From positions 2,328,818-2,392,817 of the forward strand of contig NZ_HG326652.1 of NCBI RefSeq assembly GCF_000308295.2: a stretch of DNA of 64,000 bases, written 5' to 3'. This document shows positions 50,563 to 61,535 of the stretch, in pieces. Source of the stretch: Afipia birgiae 34632 (lineage in GTDB: Bacteria > Pseudomonadota > Alphaproteobacteria > Rhizobiales > Xanthobacteraceae). Both the position numbers and the translations under genes were made by a program. Position 1 is the first letter of the stretch. Every line of letters begins with the position of its first letter. Below the pieces are notes generated by a model. That model did no database searches. It was given only the letters and a program-made list of their open reading frames with translations, and was not told where the DNA came from.

Positions 50563-52401
50563 TTACGCCACAGCGCTCACCCGGTACATTGCATCGATCT
50601 CGGCTGCGTAGGACTTGTTCACGAAGCTGCGTTTCAGCTTCATGGTCGGGGTCAACTCCTCATCCTCGGGCGTCAACTGCCGCTCGATCAGATGGAATTT
50701 CTTGATGGTTTCGACACGGGCGAAGTTCGCATTGACGGTTTCGATCTCGCGCTTGATGAGATCCTGGATTTCCGGCGCGCGGCACAAGCTCGCGTAGTTC
50801 GTGAAGGGAATGTCGTAATCCTGCGCGAACTTCTCGACGTTCTCGTGATCGATCATCACCAGACATGTCAGGAACGGCCGCTTGTCGCCGATCACCACCG
50901 CGTCCGAGATATAGGGCGAGAACTTGAGCTGGTTCTCGATCTCGGACGGTGTGATGTTCTTGCCGCCGGACGTGATGATGATGTCCTTCATCCGGTCGGT
51001 GATCTTGACAAAGCCCTCGTTGTCGATGGTGCCGACGTCGCCGGTATGCAGCCAGCCATTCTCGTCGATGGTTTCGGCCGTTTTCTCCGGCTGGTTCAGA
51101 TAGCCCATGAACAGGAAATCGCCCTTGATGAGAATTTCCCCTTTCGGGCAGATCTTGACCTCGCCCCACGGCGCAGCCTTTCCGACCGAGCCGAGCTTGA
51201 TGCGCTCGTTGGGCATCAGCGTCGCCACGCCGCAATTCTCGGTCTGGCCGTAGACCTCGCGCATGTCGAGGCCGATGGCGAGATACCAGCGGATCAGATC
51301 GGGCGAGATCGGCGCAGCACCGGTGAAAGCGATGCGGACGCGGTCGAGCCCGAGCATGCGGCGGATGTTGCGGAACACCAGCCAATAGGCGGCCTTGCCT
51401 GCCAGCCGCAGCGACAGCGGCGGCGTTTCACCCTCAAGCCTGTATTCGGTGAGGCGCTGTCCGACGCCGAGCGCGTGGCGATACATCCACTGCTGGAGCG
51501 ACGTTGCATCCTTCAGGGCAATGGTGATGGCCGAGTAGAATTTCTCCCAGATCCGGGGCACGGCCAGAAATGCGGTCGGCTGCACCTCACGCAGGTTGTC
51601 CGGCACGGTTTCCGGGCTTTCGGCGAAGTTCATCACCGAGCCGACCGCGATGGACAGATAGTAGCCGCCTATCCGCTCAGCGACATGGCACAGCGGCAGG
51701 AACACCAGCCGCTCCTCGTGATCTGTCGGCACCAGCAGATAGTCGGCGTAGCGCATCTGGTGGGTGACGCTGCGGTTGGAATGCATCGCGCCCTTCGGAG
51801 GCCCGGTGGTCCCCGAGGTATAGACCAGAATGGCGAGATCGTTCGTGCCGCGGCTCGCGATCATCTCGTCCCATAGCGCGTCGCGGCCGTTCATATGGTT
51901 GCGCCCGAGCGCCATGAATTCGTCTAGCGACATCACCATCGGATCGCTGAATCCGCTGAGGCCTTCCATGTCGAACACAACAATCTTCTCGAGCGTCGGG
52001 CACCGGGCGCGGCACGACAGCACCTTGTCGAGCTGCTCGTCATCTTCGGCGAAAATCACCCGCGTCCGGGAGTCGTTGATCAGGTATTCGACCTGAGCCG
52101 TCGAATCCGTCGGATAGATGCCGGATGAGACGCCGCCGACGCAGAGCACGCCCATATCGGCAAAGACCCATTCGGGGGTCGCATTCGAGACGATGGAGGC
52201 GACATCGCCCGGCTGAAAGCCGACGGCATGAAGTGCGTAGGCGATTTCCTTGGCTGTCTTCAGCCACTCGCGCCAGCTCGTGGATTGCCAGACGCCGAGA
52301 TGCTTTTCCCGGATCGCGGGCTTATCGCCACGCGTTTCAACCGCGAGCAGAAAGCTCTTCGCGATCGTATCCGCGACGGTGATCACTGCGGGTCTCGCCA
52401 T
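50563..52401 (-). CDS. AMP-forming acyl-CoA synthetase (long-chain type) in importer C operon
   Basis: A 612-residue ANL-superfamily ligase similar in layout to the one in importer B. Phosphate loop VYTSGTTGPPKGAMHSN, motif VYGQTENCGV and hinge TDRMKDIIITSGGKNITPS are canonical. The ATG at 52401 follows GGGAG; in-frame sequence upstream of it is not protein-like. It should convert the imported acid to its CoA ester. On the minus strand it lies 85 bases after livF and about 120 bases before the binding-protein gene. Confidence 0.92.
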   Translation of the reverse strand: MARPAVITVADTIAKSFLLAVETRGDKPAIREKHLGVWQSTSWREWLKTAKEIAYALHAVGFQPGDVASIVSNATPEWVFADMGVLCVGGVSSGIYPTDSTAQVEYLINDSRTRVIFAEDDEQLDKVLSCRARCPTLEKIVVFDMEGLSGFSDPMVMSLDEFMALGRNHMNGRDALWDEMIASRGTNDLAILVYTSGTTGPPKGAMHSNRSVTHQMRYADYLLVPTDHEERLVFLPLCHVAERIGGYYLSIAVGSVMNFAESPETVPDNLREVQPTAFLAVPRIWEKFYSAITIALKDATSLQQWMYRHALGVGQRLTEYRLEGETPPLSLRLAGKAAYWLVFRNIRRMLGLDRVRIAFTGAAPISPDLIRWYLAIGLDMREVYGQTENCGVATLMPNERIKLGSVGKAAPWGEVKICPKGEILIKGDFLFMGYLNQPEKTAETIDENGWLHTGDVGTIDNEGFVKITDRMKDIIITSGGKNITPSEIENQLKFSPYISDAVVIGDKRPFLTCLVMIDHENVEKFAQDYDIPFTNYASLCRAPEIQDLIKREIETVNANFARVETIKKFHLIERQLTPEDEELTPTMKLKRSFVNKSYAAEIDAMYRVSAVA

Positions 52402-52486
52402 TGCTTGCTCCCTGTCTTCCGCTGCGTACTCGCGACGCAGCGCCACTCTCTCCTGCCCTTTAACGCCCGGTCTTGTCGCCGGACTT

Positions 52487-53266
<780 letters not shown>

Positions 53267-53276
53267 GACATCGTCC

Positions 53277-54035
53277 TCATGTGCCGAGATAGGCTGCGAC
53301 GACATCGGGATGCGCCTGCACCTCGGCCGGCGCGCCCATGGCGAGCACCTTGCCGTAGTTCAGCGCGATCACCCGGTCGGAGACGCGATTGACCAGCGTC
53401 ATGTCGTGCTCGACCATCAGCACGGTGATGCCAAGCTCGGTCTTCATGTCGCGGATCCAGAACGACATGTCGTCGGTCTCCTCCACATTCAGCCCGGACG
53501 AGGGTTCGTCGAGCAGGATCAGCTTCGGCTCGGTGCACAGCGCGCGGGCCAGTTCGATCACCTTGCGCACCCCATAGGGTAATCCGGAGATGAGCTTGTC
53601 CCGATGGGCGGCAAGGTCAAGGAAATCAATGACCTGCTCGACGCGGCGACGATGCGCTTTTTCGTCGCGGCGGACATTCGGCAGAAACAACAGTTCCTGC
53701 CAGAGGCTGGTGGTGGAGTGCCGGTGCCGCCCGACCAGAAGATTGCTGAGAACGGTGGCATTTTCGAACAACTCGATGTTCTGGAAGGTGCGCGCGATGC
53801 CCAGCTTGGCGATGCCGTAAGGCGGCTCCTCGGTGATGTCCTGATCCTCGAAATAAAGCCGGCCCGCGGTCGGCTCGTAGAGGCGCGAAATCAGGTTAAA
53901 GATCGAGCTTTTGCCTGCCCCGTTGGGACCGATGATCGAGAGGATCTCGCCCTTCTCCACCGCGAAGCTGACGGAATCCACCGCTTTCAGCCCGCCGAAG
54001 TGAAGCGAAAGATTTTCGGCGCGGAAACAGCTCAT
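53277..54035 (-). CDS. livG: HAAT ABC importer C, ATPase LivG
   Basis: ABC ATPase of 252 residues: Walker A GPNGAGKSS (36-44), Walker B LILLDEPSSGL, switch histidine in VEHDM. The signature motif is LPYGVRK, a strongly changed form of LSGGQ. The start overlaps the end of livM by four bases (ATGA). It pairs with LivF at 52487. Confidence 0.92.
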   Translation of the reverse strand: MSCFRAENLSLHFGGLKAVDSVSFAVEKGEILSIIGPNGAGKSSIFNLISRLYEPTAGRLYFEDQDITEEPPYGIAKLGIARTFQNIELFENATVLSNLLVGRHRHSTTSLWQELLFLPNVRRDEKAHRRRVEQVIDFLDLAAHRDKLISGLPYGVRKVIELARALCTEPKLILLDEPSSGLNVEETDDMSFWIRDMKTELGITVLMVEHDMTLVNRVSDRVIALNYGKVLAMGAPAEVQAHPDVVAAYLGT

Positions 54036-55182
54036 CGGTTCCGCTCCGATTTGACATAGATCTTCTGCCGCTTGAAGGTCGCGCGCTTGTAGAGCGGGAA
54101 GAGCTGGAAGAAGAGCTTGATCTTGAGCCAGCGGCCATAAATGCCGTAGGGCTCGAACAGGATGAACAGCATGATGATCAGGCCGTAGATCGCGCCCTTC
54201 AGGCCATTGGCCGAGGCGATTGCCGCGACATTCGCCTTGATGCTGGCCACCTGCTCGACGCCTGCGCCGAACGTGGCTGCGAGACCTGCAGCGACGCCCG
54301 GAATGTCATCCTTCAGGAGGTCAGGAACGGATCGACCATCACGATGAAGATCGCGCCCAGCACTGCGCCGTGCAGGCTGATCACGCCGCCAATGATGATC
54401 ACCATGATAAATTCGATGGACAGCTGGAGTGTGAACATCTCCGGGCTGATGAAGGACATCTTGTGGGCAAAGAGAACGCCCGCGAAGCCGGTGATCGCGG
54501 CGCTGAGGGCGAACGACTTTACCTTGTAGCGTGAGACGTTGATGCCCATGCTCTTGGCTGCGGTTTCGCTATCGCGGATGGCGACGAATGCGCGCCCGGT
54601 CGGAGACCGCATCAGGTTGAGCGTGCCGAGGATGACCAGGATCAAGAGACCGAGACACATGTAATAGAAGGTCGGGCTGTCGCGCGTGATGCTGCCGCCG
54701 AACATCTGGATTGCGCGAACACGCATGCCGTCGTTGCCGTGCGTGACGCTTTCCCAGCGCGCCAGAATCTCCTCCACGATCAGCGCGAACGAGATGGTGG
54801 CGATCACGAGATAGATCCCCTGTAGCCGCAATGCCGGAAATCCGACCATTGCGCCGATCAATCCGGTCAGCGCGCCTGCCGCCAGAAAGTAGACGACGAA
54901 TGGTACGCCCATCTGCTGAAGATAGGCGGCGGTGTAGGCTCCGATGGCGAGGAACGCCGCGTGCCCCAGCGAGGCCTGCCCGGTGAACCCCGTCAGGATC
55001 ATCAGCCCGACGCCGACGATGGCATAGATGCAGACGAAAACGAGCTGGCTGACGAGATAACTGCTCAGAACGAACGGCGCGATCAGCAGCAGCGCCAGCA
55101 GCGCGCCGTAGGACCAGATGTATCCGCTATGCGGGATCAGCCGGATGTCGTCGTTATAGTCTGTCTTGAAAAGAAACCGCAT
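54032..55182 (-). pseudogene. livM: HAAT ABC importer C, permease LivM interrupted by a one-base frameshift
   Basis: LivM-type permease. The first frame from 55182 encodes 289 residues (landmarks LMILTGFTGQASLGHAAFL and IIIGGVISLHGAVLGAIF) and then stops at 54313, just after VDPFLTS. The expected rest (LLKDDIPGVAAG...LIIMLFILFEPYGIYGRW) continues in another frame to 54032 and joins livG with the normal four-base overlap. Adding one base near 54320 would give about 383 residues. Without it the last membrane helix is lost. Because everything around it is intact, a sequencing error or a very recent mutation are both possible. Confidence 0.85.
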
Positions 55183-55191
55183 CGGCGCCCC

Positions 55192-56067
55192 TCAGACTTT
55201 CTTCCGCGTGTGAAGCCCGAAAATGCCTTCGGGTTTCAGCAGCAGTACCGCGAGCAGCACGATGTAGGGCGCGACATCCTTCCATCCCTGGGGCAGATAA
55301 AAGCCGGCCATGCTTTCGATCACGCCGATCAGGATTCCGCCGACCACCGCGCCGGGGATCGATCCGAATCCACCGAGCACAGCGGCCGGAAAAGCCTTCA
55401 GTCCCAGCACCAGGCCGACATTGGAGTGGACGAAGGTGATGGGCGCCAGCAGCACGCCGGCACAGGTCGCGACCGCGGCGCTGATCGCCCAGACGATCGA
55501 CACCACGCGCTTGACCGGAATGCCCATGTAGTAGGCCGCGAGCATATTCTCGGAACTGGCGCGCATCGCAGTGCCGAGCGTGGTCCTGTTGAAAAAGAGA
55601 TACAGCACGCCGCAGAGGATAATCGTCGCGGCGATCACCGAAAGCTTGTCATAGGCCAGCACCAGGCTGCCCAGCCGCAGCACGCCCTGGCTAAACGGCG
55701 TCTCGATCTTGAGATCGTCGGTGCCCCAGATCATTCCCGCGACCGAGCGCAGGAAGAAGCCAAGTCCGATGGTCGCCATGATGATGGAAAACTGCGGATA
55801 GCCGAGGATCGGCCGCACCACGAGGCGCTCGGCCAGCATTCCGAACAGCGCCATGGCGCCGACCGCGGCGACAAATCCAAGCCAGTAGTTGAAGCCGAGC
55901 AGACTGATGAAGGTGAAGGCGAAGAAGCCGCCCAGCATCATCAGATCGCCTTGCGCGAAGTTGACGACCTCGGTCGCTTTGTAAACAAGGACAAAGCCAA
56001 GTGCGATCAGGCCATAGACACAGCCGAGCGCAATACCGCTCACCAACTGCTGAACGAAGTCCAGCAT
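55192..56067 (-). CDS. livH: HAAT ABC importer C, permease LivH
   Basis: LivH-type permease, 291 residues, with YKATEVVNFAQGDLMMLGGF and the late VLGGFGSIPGAVVGGILIG. It is the first gene of the minus-strand importer C operon and lies nine bases upstream of livM. The promoter must lie in the 347-base gap upstream, which holds a 20-bp direct repeat. Confidence 0.92.
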   Translation of the reverse strand: MLDFVQQLVSGIALGCVYGLIALGFVLVYKATEVVNFAQGDLMMLGGFFAFTFISLLGFNYWLGFVAAVGAMALFGMLAERLVVRPILGYPQFSIIMATIGLGFFLRSVAGMIWGTDDLKIETPFSQGVLRLGSLVLAYDKLSVIAATIILCGVLYLFFNRTTLGTAMRASSENMLAAYYMGIPVKRVVSIVWAISAAVATCAGVLLAPITFVHSNVGLVLGLKAFPAAVLGGFGSIPGAVVGGILIGVIESMAGFYLPQGWKDVAPYIVLLAVLLLKPEGIFGLHTRKKV

Positions 56068-56092
56068 CCCCGGTTACCCTCCCCCAACGTGC

Positions 56093-56141
56093 CGCGATTC
56101 TAGCGATCGCCTTGGTCACGTCGCGATCCTAGCGATCGCCT
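56093..56141. promoter_or_regulatory. 20-bp direct repeat upstream of importer C livH
   Basis: CGCGATTCTAGCGATCGCCT (56093-56112) and CGCGATCCTAGCGATCGCCT (56122-56141) differ at one base and are 29 bases apart start to start. Each contains the palindrome GCGATCGC. They sit 26-74 bases upstream of the livH ATG on the minus strand, between promoter and gene or over the promoter. A regulator-binding pair or duplicated leader element are both possible. Confidence 0.45.
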
Positions 56142-56355
56142 CGCCTATTTCTTGTGTCGATTAGCTATGCGTTTTTGCGTGAACCTTGTCGGCAACAGCC
56201 AACGGCCGCCTTGAAAATGCGCAGCCTCGTTGTGGCTCTGTGCCGCCTGCGAGATCTCCTTGTTCCTGAATACAGAAAGTCACGGAGTCATCAGTGCGTG
56301 AAGTACAGCCAAACGGCGACGGCCTGTCAACAACACCCGACAGAGTGCGCTGCAT

Positions 56356-56392
56356 CAAAAGAGAAAGGCCGGGATCTCTCCCAGCCTTTCTC
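56356..56392 (-). terminator. Rho-independent terminator after glpV
   Basis: GAGAAAGGC and GCCTTTCTC form a 9-bp perfect stem, extended by GGGA/TCCC-like pairs, and on the minus strand the hairpin is followed by TTTTGATG. It lies about 22 bases after the glpV stop and ends the glp operon. Confidence 0.85.
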
Positions 56393-56414
56393 ATCTTGAT
56401 CTGTGCGATGCCGC

Positions 56415-58193
56415 TTACTTCGCTTCGGCACGCTTCGGCGGCGACGCCGGCCACGACTTGATCAGCGTGTCGTAGTCGACGGTTTCGCCCTTCGGCTTTT
56501 CATTCGCGAGCTTGCGCTGCGGAGCGATGTTGCCGTCCTTCTCCGACTTCGCGAACCAGAACTCAGCCGTCTCCTTCTTGTTGAGCTTCGGACCGCAGGC
56601 GCCCTGCACACCCGACTTCTCGAGGCGTTCAAGCACCGAGTCCTGCGCCGCAGCCAGCGAGTCCATCGCCGCCTGCGCGGTCTTCGCACCAGACGACGCA
56701 TCGCCGATGTTCTGCCACCAAAGCTGGGCCAGCTTCGGATAGTCCGGCACGTTGTTTCCGGTCGGAGACCACTGCACGCGCGCAGGCGAGCGGTAGAATT
56801 CGATCAGACCGCCGAGCTTGGGCGCGCGTTCGGTGAACGACTTGTCCCAGATGTCGGATTCACGAATGAACGTGAGACCGACATGGCTCTTCTTCAGGCT
56901 CACCGACTTGGAGACGATGAACTGAAGATAGAGCCAAGCTGCCTTGCGGCGGTCCGCAGGCGTCGACTTCAGCAACGTCGCCGAACCGGCGTCCTGATAA
57001 CCGAGCTTCATGCCCTCCTTCCAGTACGAGCCATGCGGCGACGGAGCCATGCGCCACTTCGGCGTACCGTCCGCATTCACCACCGGCAGACCCGGCTTCA
57101 CCATGTCGGCGGTAAAGGCGGTGTACCAGAACATCTGCTGGGCAATCGCGCCTTGCGCAGGCACCGGGCCCGACTCGGAGAAGGTCATGCCTTGCGCCTG
57201 CGGCGGGGCATACTTCTTCATCCAGTCGAGATACTTGACGATCGAATAGACCGCCGCGGGTCCGTTGGTGTCGCCGCCGCGTTCGACCGACGAGCCGACC
57301 GGACGGCAGCCTTCCATGCGGATGCCCCATTCATCGACGGGCTTGCCGTTCGGAATGCCCTTGTCGCCGTTACCGGCCATCGACAACCAGGCGTCGGTGA
57401 ACCGCCAGCCGAGCGACGGGTCCTTCTTGCCGTAGTCCATGTGGCCATAGACCTTGACGCCGTTGATTTCCTTGATGTCGTTGGTGAAGAACTCGGCGAT
57501 GTCTTCATAGGCCGACCAGTTCACCGGCACGCCAAGCTCGTAGCCATACTTGGCCTTGAACTTCGCCTTGTAGTCGGGATTGGTGAACCAGTCGTAGCGG
57601 AACCAGTAAAGGTTCGCGAACTGCTGGTCGGGCAACTGATAAAGCTTGCCGTCCGGAGCGGTGGTGAACGACTTCCCGATGAAATCATCGACATCCAGCA
57701 TCGGGTTGGTGACGTCCTTGCCTTCGCCCCCCATGTAGTCCGAAAGGACCACGGTCTGGTTGTACCGGAAGTGGGTGCCAATCAAGTCCGAGTCGTTGAT
57801 CCAGCCGTCATAGACGTTCTTGCCGGACTGCATCTGAGTTTGCAGCTTTTCGACAACGTCACCTTCCTGAATCAGATCGTGCTTGATCTTGATGCCAGTG
57901 ATTTCCGTGAAAGCTTTCGCCAGTGTCCCCGACTCGTATTCGTGAGTGGTGATGGTTTCGGAGACAACGTTGATGTCCATACCCTTGAAGGGCTCCGCGG
58001 CCTTGATAAACCACTGCATCTCCTTCATCTGGTCGTCCTTCGACAGTGTCGAAGGCTGGAATTCGGCATCGATCCACTTCTTTGCCGCCGCTTCATCGGC
58101 GAAAGCAGGTGCGCTGACCGCAGCCGATGCTGCTATCAATGCCACTGCGCTTGCCATCGTCAAAAGACGATCTCTCTTCGTAGCTTGTCGCAT
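56415..58193 (-). CDS. glpV: Glycerol ABC transporter, periplasmic binding protein GlpV
   Basis: A 592-residue extracellular sugar-type binding protein with a signal peptide (RLLTMASAVALIAASAAVSA, cleavage after AFA near residue 33). Its large size and its place as the last gene after glpD, S, T, P, Q and U match the glycerol transporter described in Rhizobium leguminosarum. It should bind glycerol in the periplasm. The ATG at 58193 has GGAGG upstream; an ATG at 58214 would place that site in the coding part. A good terminator follows. Confidence 0.88.
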   Translation of the reverse strand: MRQATKRDRLLTMASAVALIAASAAVSAPAFADEAAAKKWIDAEFQPSTLSKDDQMKEMQWFIKAAEPFKGMDINVVSETITTHEYESGTLAKAFTEITGIKIKHDLIQEGDVVEKLQTQMQSGKNVYDGWINDSDLIGTHFRYNQTVVLSDYMGGEGKDVTNPMLDVDDFIGKSFTTAPDGKLYQLPDQQFANLYWFRYDWFTNPDYKAKFKAKYGYELGVPVNWSAYEDIAEFFTNDIKEINGVKVYGHMDYGKKDPSLGWRFTDAWLSMAGNGDKGIPNGKPVDEWGIRMEGCRPVGSSVERGGDTNGPAAVYSIVKYLDWMKKYAPPQAQGMTFSESGPVPAQGAIAQQMFWYTAFTADMVKPGLPVVNADGTPKWRMAPSPHGSYWKEGMKLGYQDAGSATLLKSTPADRRKAAWLYLQFIVSKSVSLKKSHVGLTFIRESDIWDKSFTERAPKLGGLIEFYRSPARVQWSPTGNNVPDYPKLAQLWWQNIGDASSGAKTAQAAMDSLAAAQDSVLERLEKSGVQGACGPKLNKKETAEFWFAKSEKDGNIAPQRKLANEKPKGETVDYDTLIKSWPASPPKRAEAK

Positions 58194-58258
58194 GATTTCC
58201 TCCGTTGAACACAACTCCAGGTCCGGGTTGATCCCGGATCTGCCTCTCTTTCACACGG

Positions 58259-58585
58259 CTAGACGTTGCGAAATATAACAACAGCCGAGACGAGCGAAAT
58301 CACAGTGGCGATCCACAAACTCGATAGTTCGACGCCCTCGCCGATCGGGAGCATCGCAATCGGATTCGTGCCCGCAAATGCAATCCACAACAGATGAATG
58401 ACCGCAGCCGCGATCAGCGAAATGAACAACCGATCGCCGCGGGTCGTCGGAATACGCAGGACCCCGACACGCTCTGCTTCGGGATACCGCAACGCGAGCC
58501 AGGTCATGGTCGCGAGCGTTCCCGCCAGCAGGCAGAAGAAGATCGCTGTGGGGGCTGTCCAGGCCATCCATGCGATGTGTTCCAT
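58259..58585 (-). CDS. glpU: Small membrane protein of the glycerol transporter operon, GlpU (DUF2160-like)
   Basis: A 108-residue protein with three hydrophobic segments (around residues 8-28, 52-70 and 83-103). Its position between glpQ and glpV matches glpU of the rhizobial glycerol operon. No motif reveals its function. The ATG at 58585 is one base from the glpQ stop; a longer in-frame ORF up to 58633 would overlap glpQ. Confidence 0.82.
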   Translation of the reverse strand: MEHIAWMAWTAPTAIFFCLLAGTLATMTWLALRYPEAERVGVLRIPTTRGDRLFISLIAAAVIHLLWIAFAGTNPIAMLPIGEGVELSSLWIATVISLVSAVVIFRNV

Positions 58586-58586
58586 G

Positions 58587-59392
58587 TTACACCCTGCCCA
58601 GCGCGAAACCGCGCGCGATGTAGTTGCGGACAAACCAGATCACCAGCGCACCGGGGATGATGGTCAGGACGCCAGCCGCGGCCAGCAGGCCCCAATCCAT
58701 TCCGGACGCCGAAACAGTGCGTGTCATCGTCGCGGCGATCGGCTTGGCGTTCACCGACGTCAGCGTCCGAGCCAGCAGCAATTCCACCCATGAGAACATG
58801 AAGCAGAAGAACGCTGCGACCCCGATGCCGCTTGCGATCAGCGGCATCAGGATTTTCACGAAGAAACGCGGGAACGAATAGCCGTCGAGGAATGCGGTCT
58901 CGTCGATCTCCTTCGGCACACCGGACACGAATCCTTCAAGTATCCACACCGCCAGTGGCACATTGAAAAGGCAATGCGCCAGCGCGACCGCCCATGGCGT
59001 ATCGAACAGATTGATCGCCGAATACAGGTTGAAGAACGGCAGCGCGAATACCGCCGGCGGCGCCATGCGGTTCGACAACAGCCAGAAGAACAGGTGCTTG
59101 TCGCCGAGGAACCGGTAGCGCGAGAACGCATAGGCGGCAGGCAGCGCGAAGGAGATCGAGATGACAGTATTGATGATGACGTATTGCAGCGAATTGATAT
59201 ATCCGGAGTACCAGCTCGAATCCGTGAAGATGCGCCTGTAGTGAACCAGCGTTGGATTACTCGGCCACAACGTCATCGTGGTGACGATTTCGGTGTTGGT
59301 CTTGAAACTCATATTGATGAGCCAATAGATCGGCAACAGCAGGAAGGTGAGGAACAGGACCATAATGATGCGACGGCCGGGAATGGTATGCA

Positions 59393-59396
<4 letters not shown>
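58587..59396 (-). CDS. glpQ: Glycerol ABC transporter permease GlpQ
   Basis: A 269-residue permease of the MalG type: six hydrophobic segments and the EAA loop IDETAFLDGYSFPRFFVKIL, which contacts the ATPases. It overlaps glpP by four bases. It forms the membrane channel with GlpP. The symbol follows the rhizobial glycerol operon and has nothing to do with the enterobacterial glycerophosphodiesterase of the same name. Confidence 0.88.
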
Positions 59397-60294
<898 letters not shown>

Positions 60295-60295
<1 letters not shown>

Positions 60296-61365
60296 CAGGC
60301 GCGCCCTTCGACCAGAAGACTGTCCGCATAGACGTGGATATGAGCAGGATCGAAAACGAGACCGGCAGTGTTGTCCGGCACGGAGAAGCCGTTCGGAACT
60401 TTGGCCGCGAATTTGGCATCGCCGATGCGCACGCGCGCAAAGCGCACACGGCCGAGATCGTCGATCCGCTCGATCTGCGCCGAGAGCAGACCCGGCGCGG
60501 GCGCCGCGACATGGACGAATTCCGGCCGCACACCGATTTCGATTTTGGCGCCAACCGGCAGGCTATCATAGGTCCGGTTCAGCCGGATGGTATGACCGTC
60601 AATCCTTCCCTCGTTGCCCTTCACGACAGCCGGCACAATGTTCATGCCGGGCGAGCCGATGAAATAGCCGACGAAGGTATGCGCAGGCTTGGCGAACAGC
60701 TCTTCTGGCGTACCGCTCTGCACAACGCTGCCGTCGTGCATCACCACCACCGTATCGGCAAAGGTCAGCGCCTCGGTCTGATCGTGGGTCACGTAGATCA
60801 TGGTCAGATCGAGCGCCTGGTGCAGCGCCTTGAGCTTGGAGCGCAGTTCCCATTTCAGATGCGGATCAATCACCGTCAGCGGTTCGTCGAACAGCACCGC
60901 CGCGACGTCCGAGCGCACGAGACCACGCCCCAGCGAAATCTTCTGCTTCGCGTCGGCGCTAAGCCGCACCGCCTTGCGATCGAGATAGGGCGTGAGATCG
61001 AGCAACTTGGCGATCTCGGCGACGCGGGCATCGATCGCCTTGCGCAGCTGGCCGCGGTTCTTGAGCGGGAACGCGAGGTTTTCGCCCACCGTCATGGTGT
61101 CGTAGATCACGGGGAACTGGAACACCTGCGCGATGTTGCGCTCGCGCGTGGTGGAGCGCGTGATATCGGTGCCGTCAAACAGCACCTTGCCGTGCGACGG
61201 AGTGACAATGCCGGATATAATGTTGAGGAGCGTGGTCTTGCCGCAGCCGGATGGTCCGAGCAGCGCATAAGCACCGCCCTGCCGCCACGTCATGGTCATA
61301 GGTTTCAGCGCATAGGCGTCGCCGCCGTAGGAATGCGCCAGATCGACAAGGTCGATGCGAGCCAT
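60295..61365 (-). CDS. glpT: Glycerol ABC transporter ATPase GlpT (degenerate signature motif)
   Basis: A 356-residue MalK-like ATPase with C-terminal OB-type regulatory domain. Walker A GPSGCGKTT (37-45), Walker B VLFDEPLTVID and the switch region YVTHDQTEAL (near 191) are canonical. The signature motif reads LSADAKQ (near 134) in place of LSGGQ. Its partner GlpS shows the reverse pattern. The ATG at 61365 lies directly beside a long palindrome (61368-61442) that covers the usual ribosome-binding region, where only GGGA is available. Confidence 0.9.
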
Positions 61366-61367
61366 GC

Positions 61368-61442
61368 GAGTGTCCCGAATTCGACGTTCGCTCAAATTTG
61401 CAGCATGTCCCTTAGCGAACGTCGAATTCGAAAGGACACTCG
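61368..61442. repeat. Palindromic repeat directly upstream of glpT
   Basis: Arms GAGTGTCCCGAATTCGACGT.. and ..ACGTCGAATTCGAAAGGACACTC form a near-perfect inverted repeat of about 25 bp around a 21-base centre. It begins two bases from the glpT start codon on the minus strand and could mask its translation start or form an mRNA processing site. Confidence 0.8.
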
Positions 61443-61454
61443 TTAATTATAATT

Positions 61455-61532
61455 CTAGTGATCCTTTGATTCTGACATTCGTAAAAGGTGCCTGCGAAAA
61501 GTATCATACGAATGTCAGAATCGGATCACTAG
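61455..61532. repeat. Second palindromic repeat between glpS and glpT
   Basis: Arms CTAGTGATCC..TTCTGACATTCGTA and TACGAATGTCAGAATCGGATCACTAG surround a 23-base centre. The arm pattern (GATTCTGACATTCGTA) is related to the neighbouring element (GAATTCGACGTTCGCT), so both belong to one repeat family. It ends three bases from the glpS stop and probably folds in the glp mRNA. Confidence 0.8.
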
Positions 61533-61535
61533 TCC

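Larger units (their letters stand above)
56068..56414. other. Intergenic region between importer C livH and glpV
   Basis: A 347-base stretch without a convincing gene. From left to right it holds a 20-bp direct repeat close to the livH start, an AT-richer part where the livH promoter would be expected (no clear -35/-10 pair seen), and the terminator of the glp operon at the far end. Short ORFs on both strands lack coding character and ribosome-binding sites. Confidence 0.6.

Noticed and set aside
56154-56454. Two short ORFs, one on each strand, in the gap before glpV
   Set aside because: No ribosome-binding sites, no coding character, and one overlaps the terminator.
56403-58208. Open frame of about 601 codons on the plus strand
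   Set aside because: Antisense to glpV; low-complexity Arg/Leu/His-rich product with no domain.
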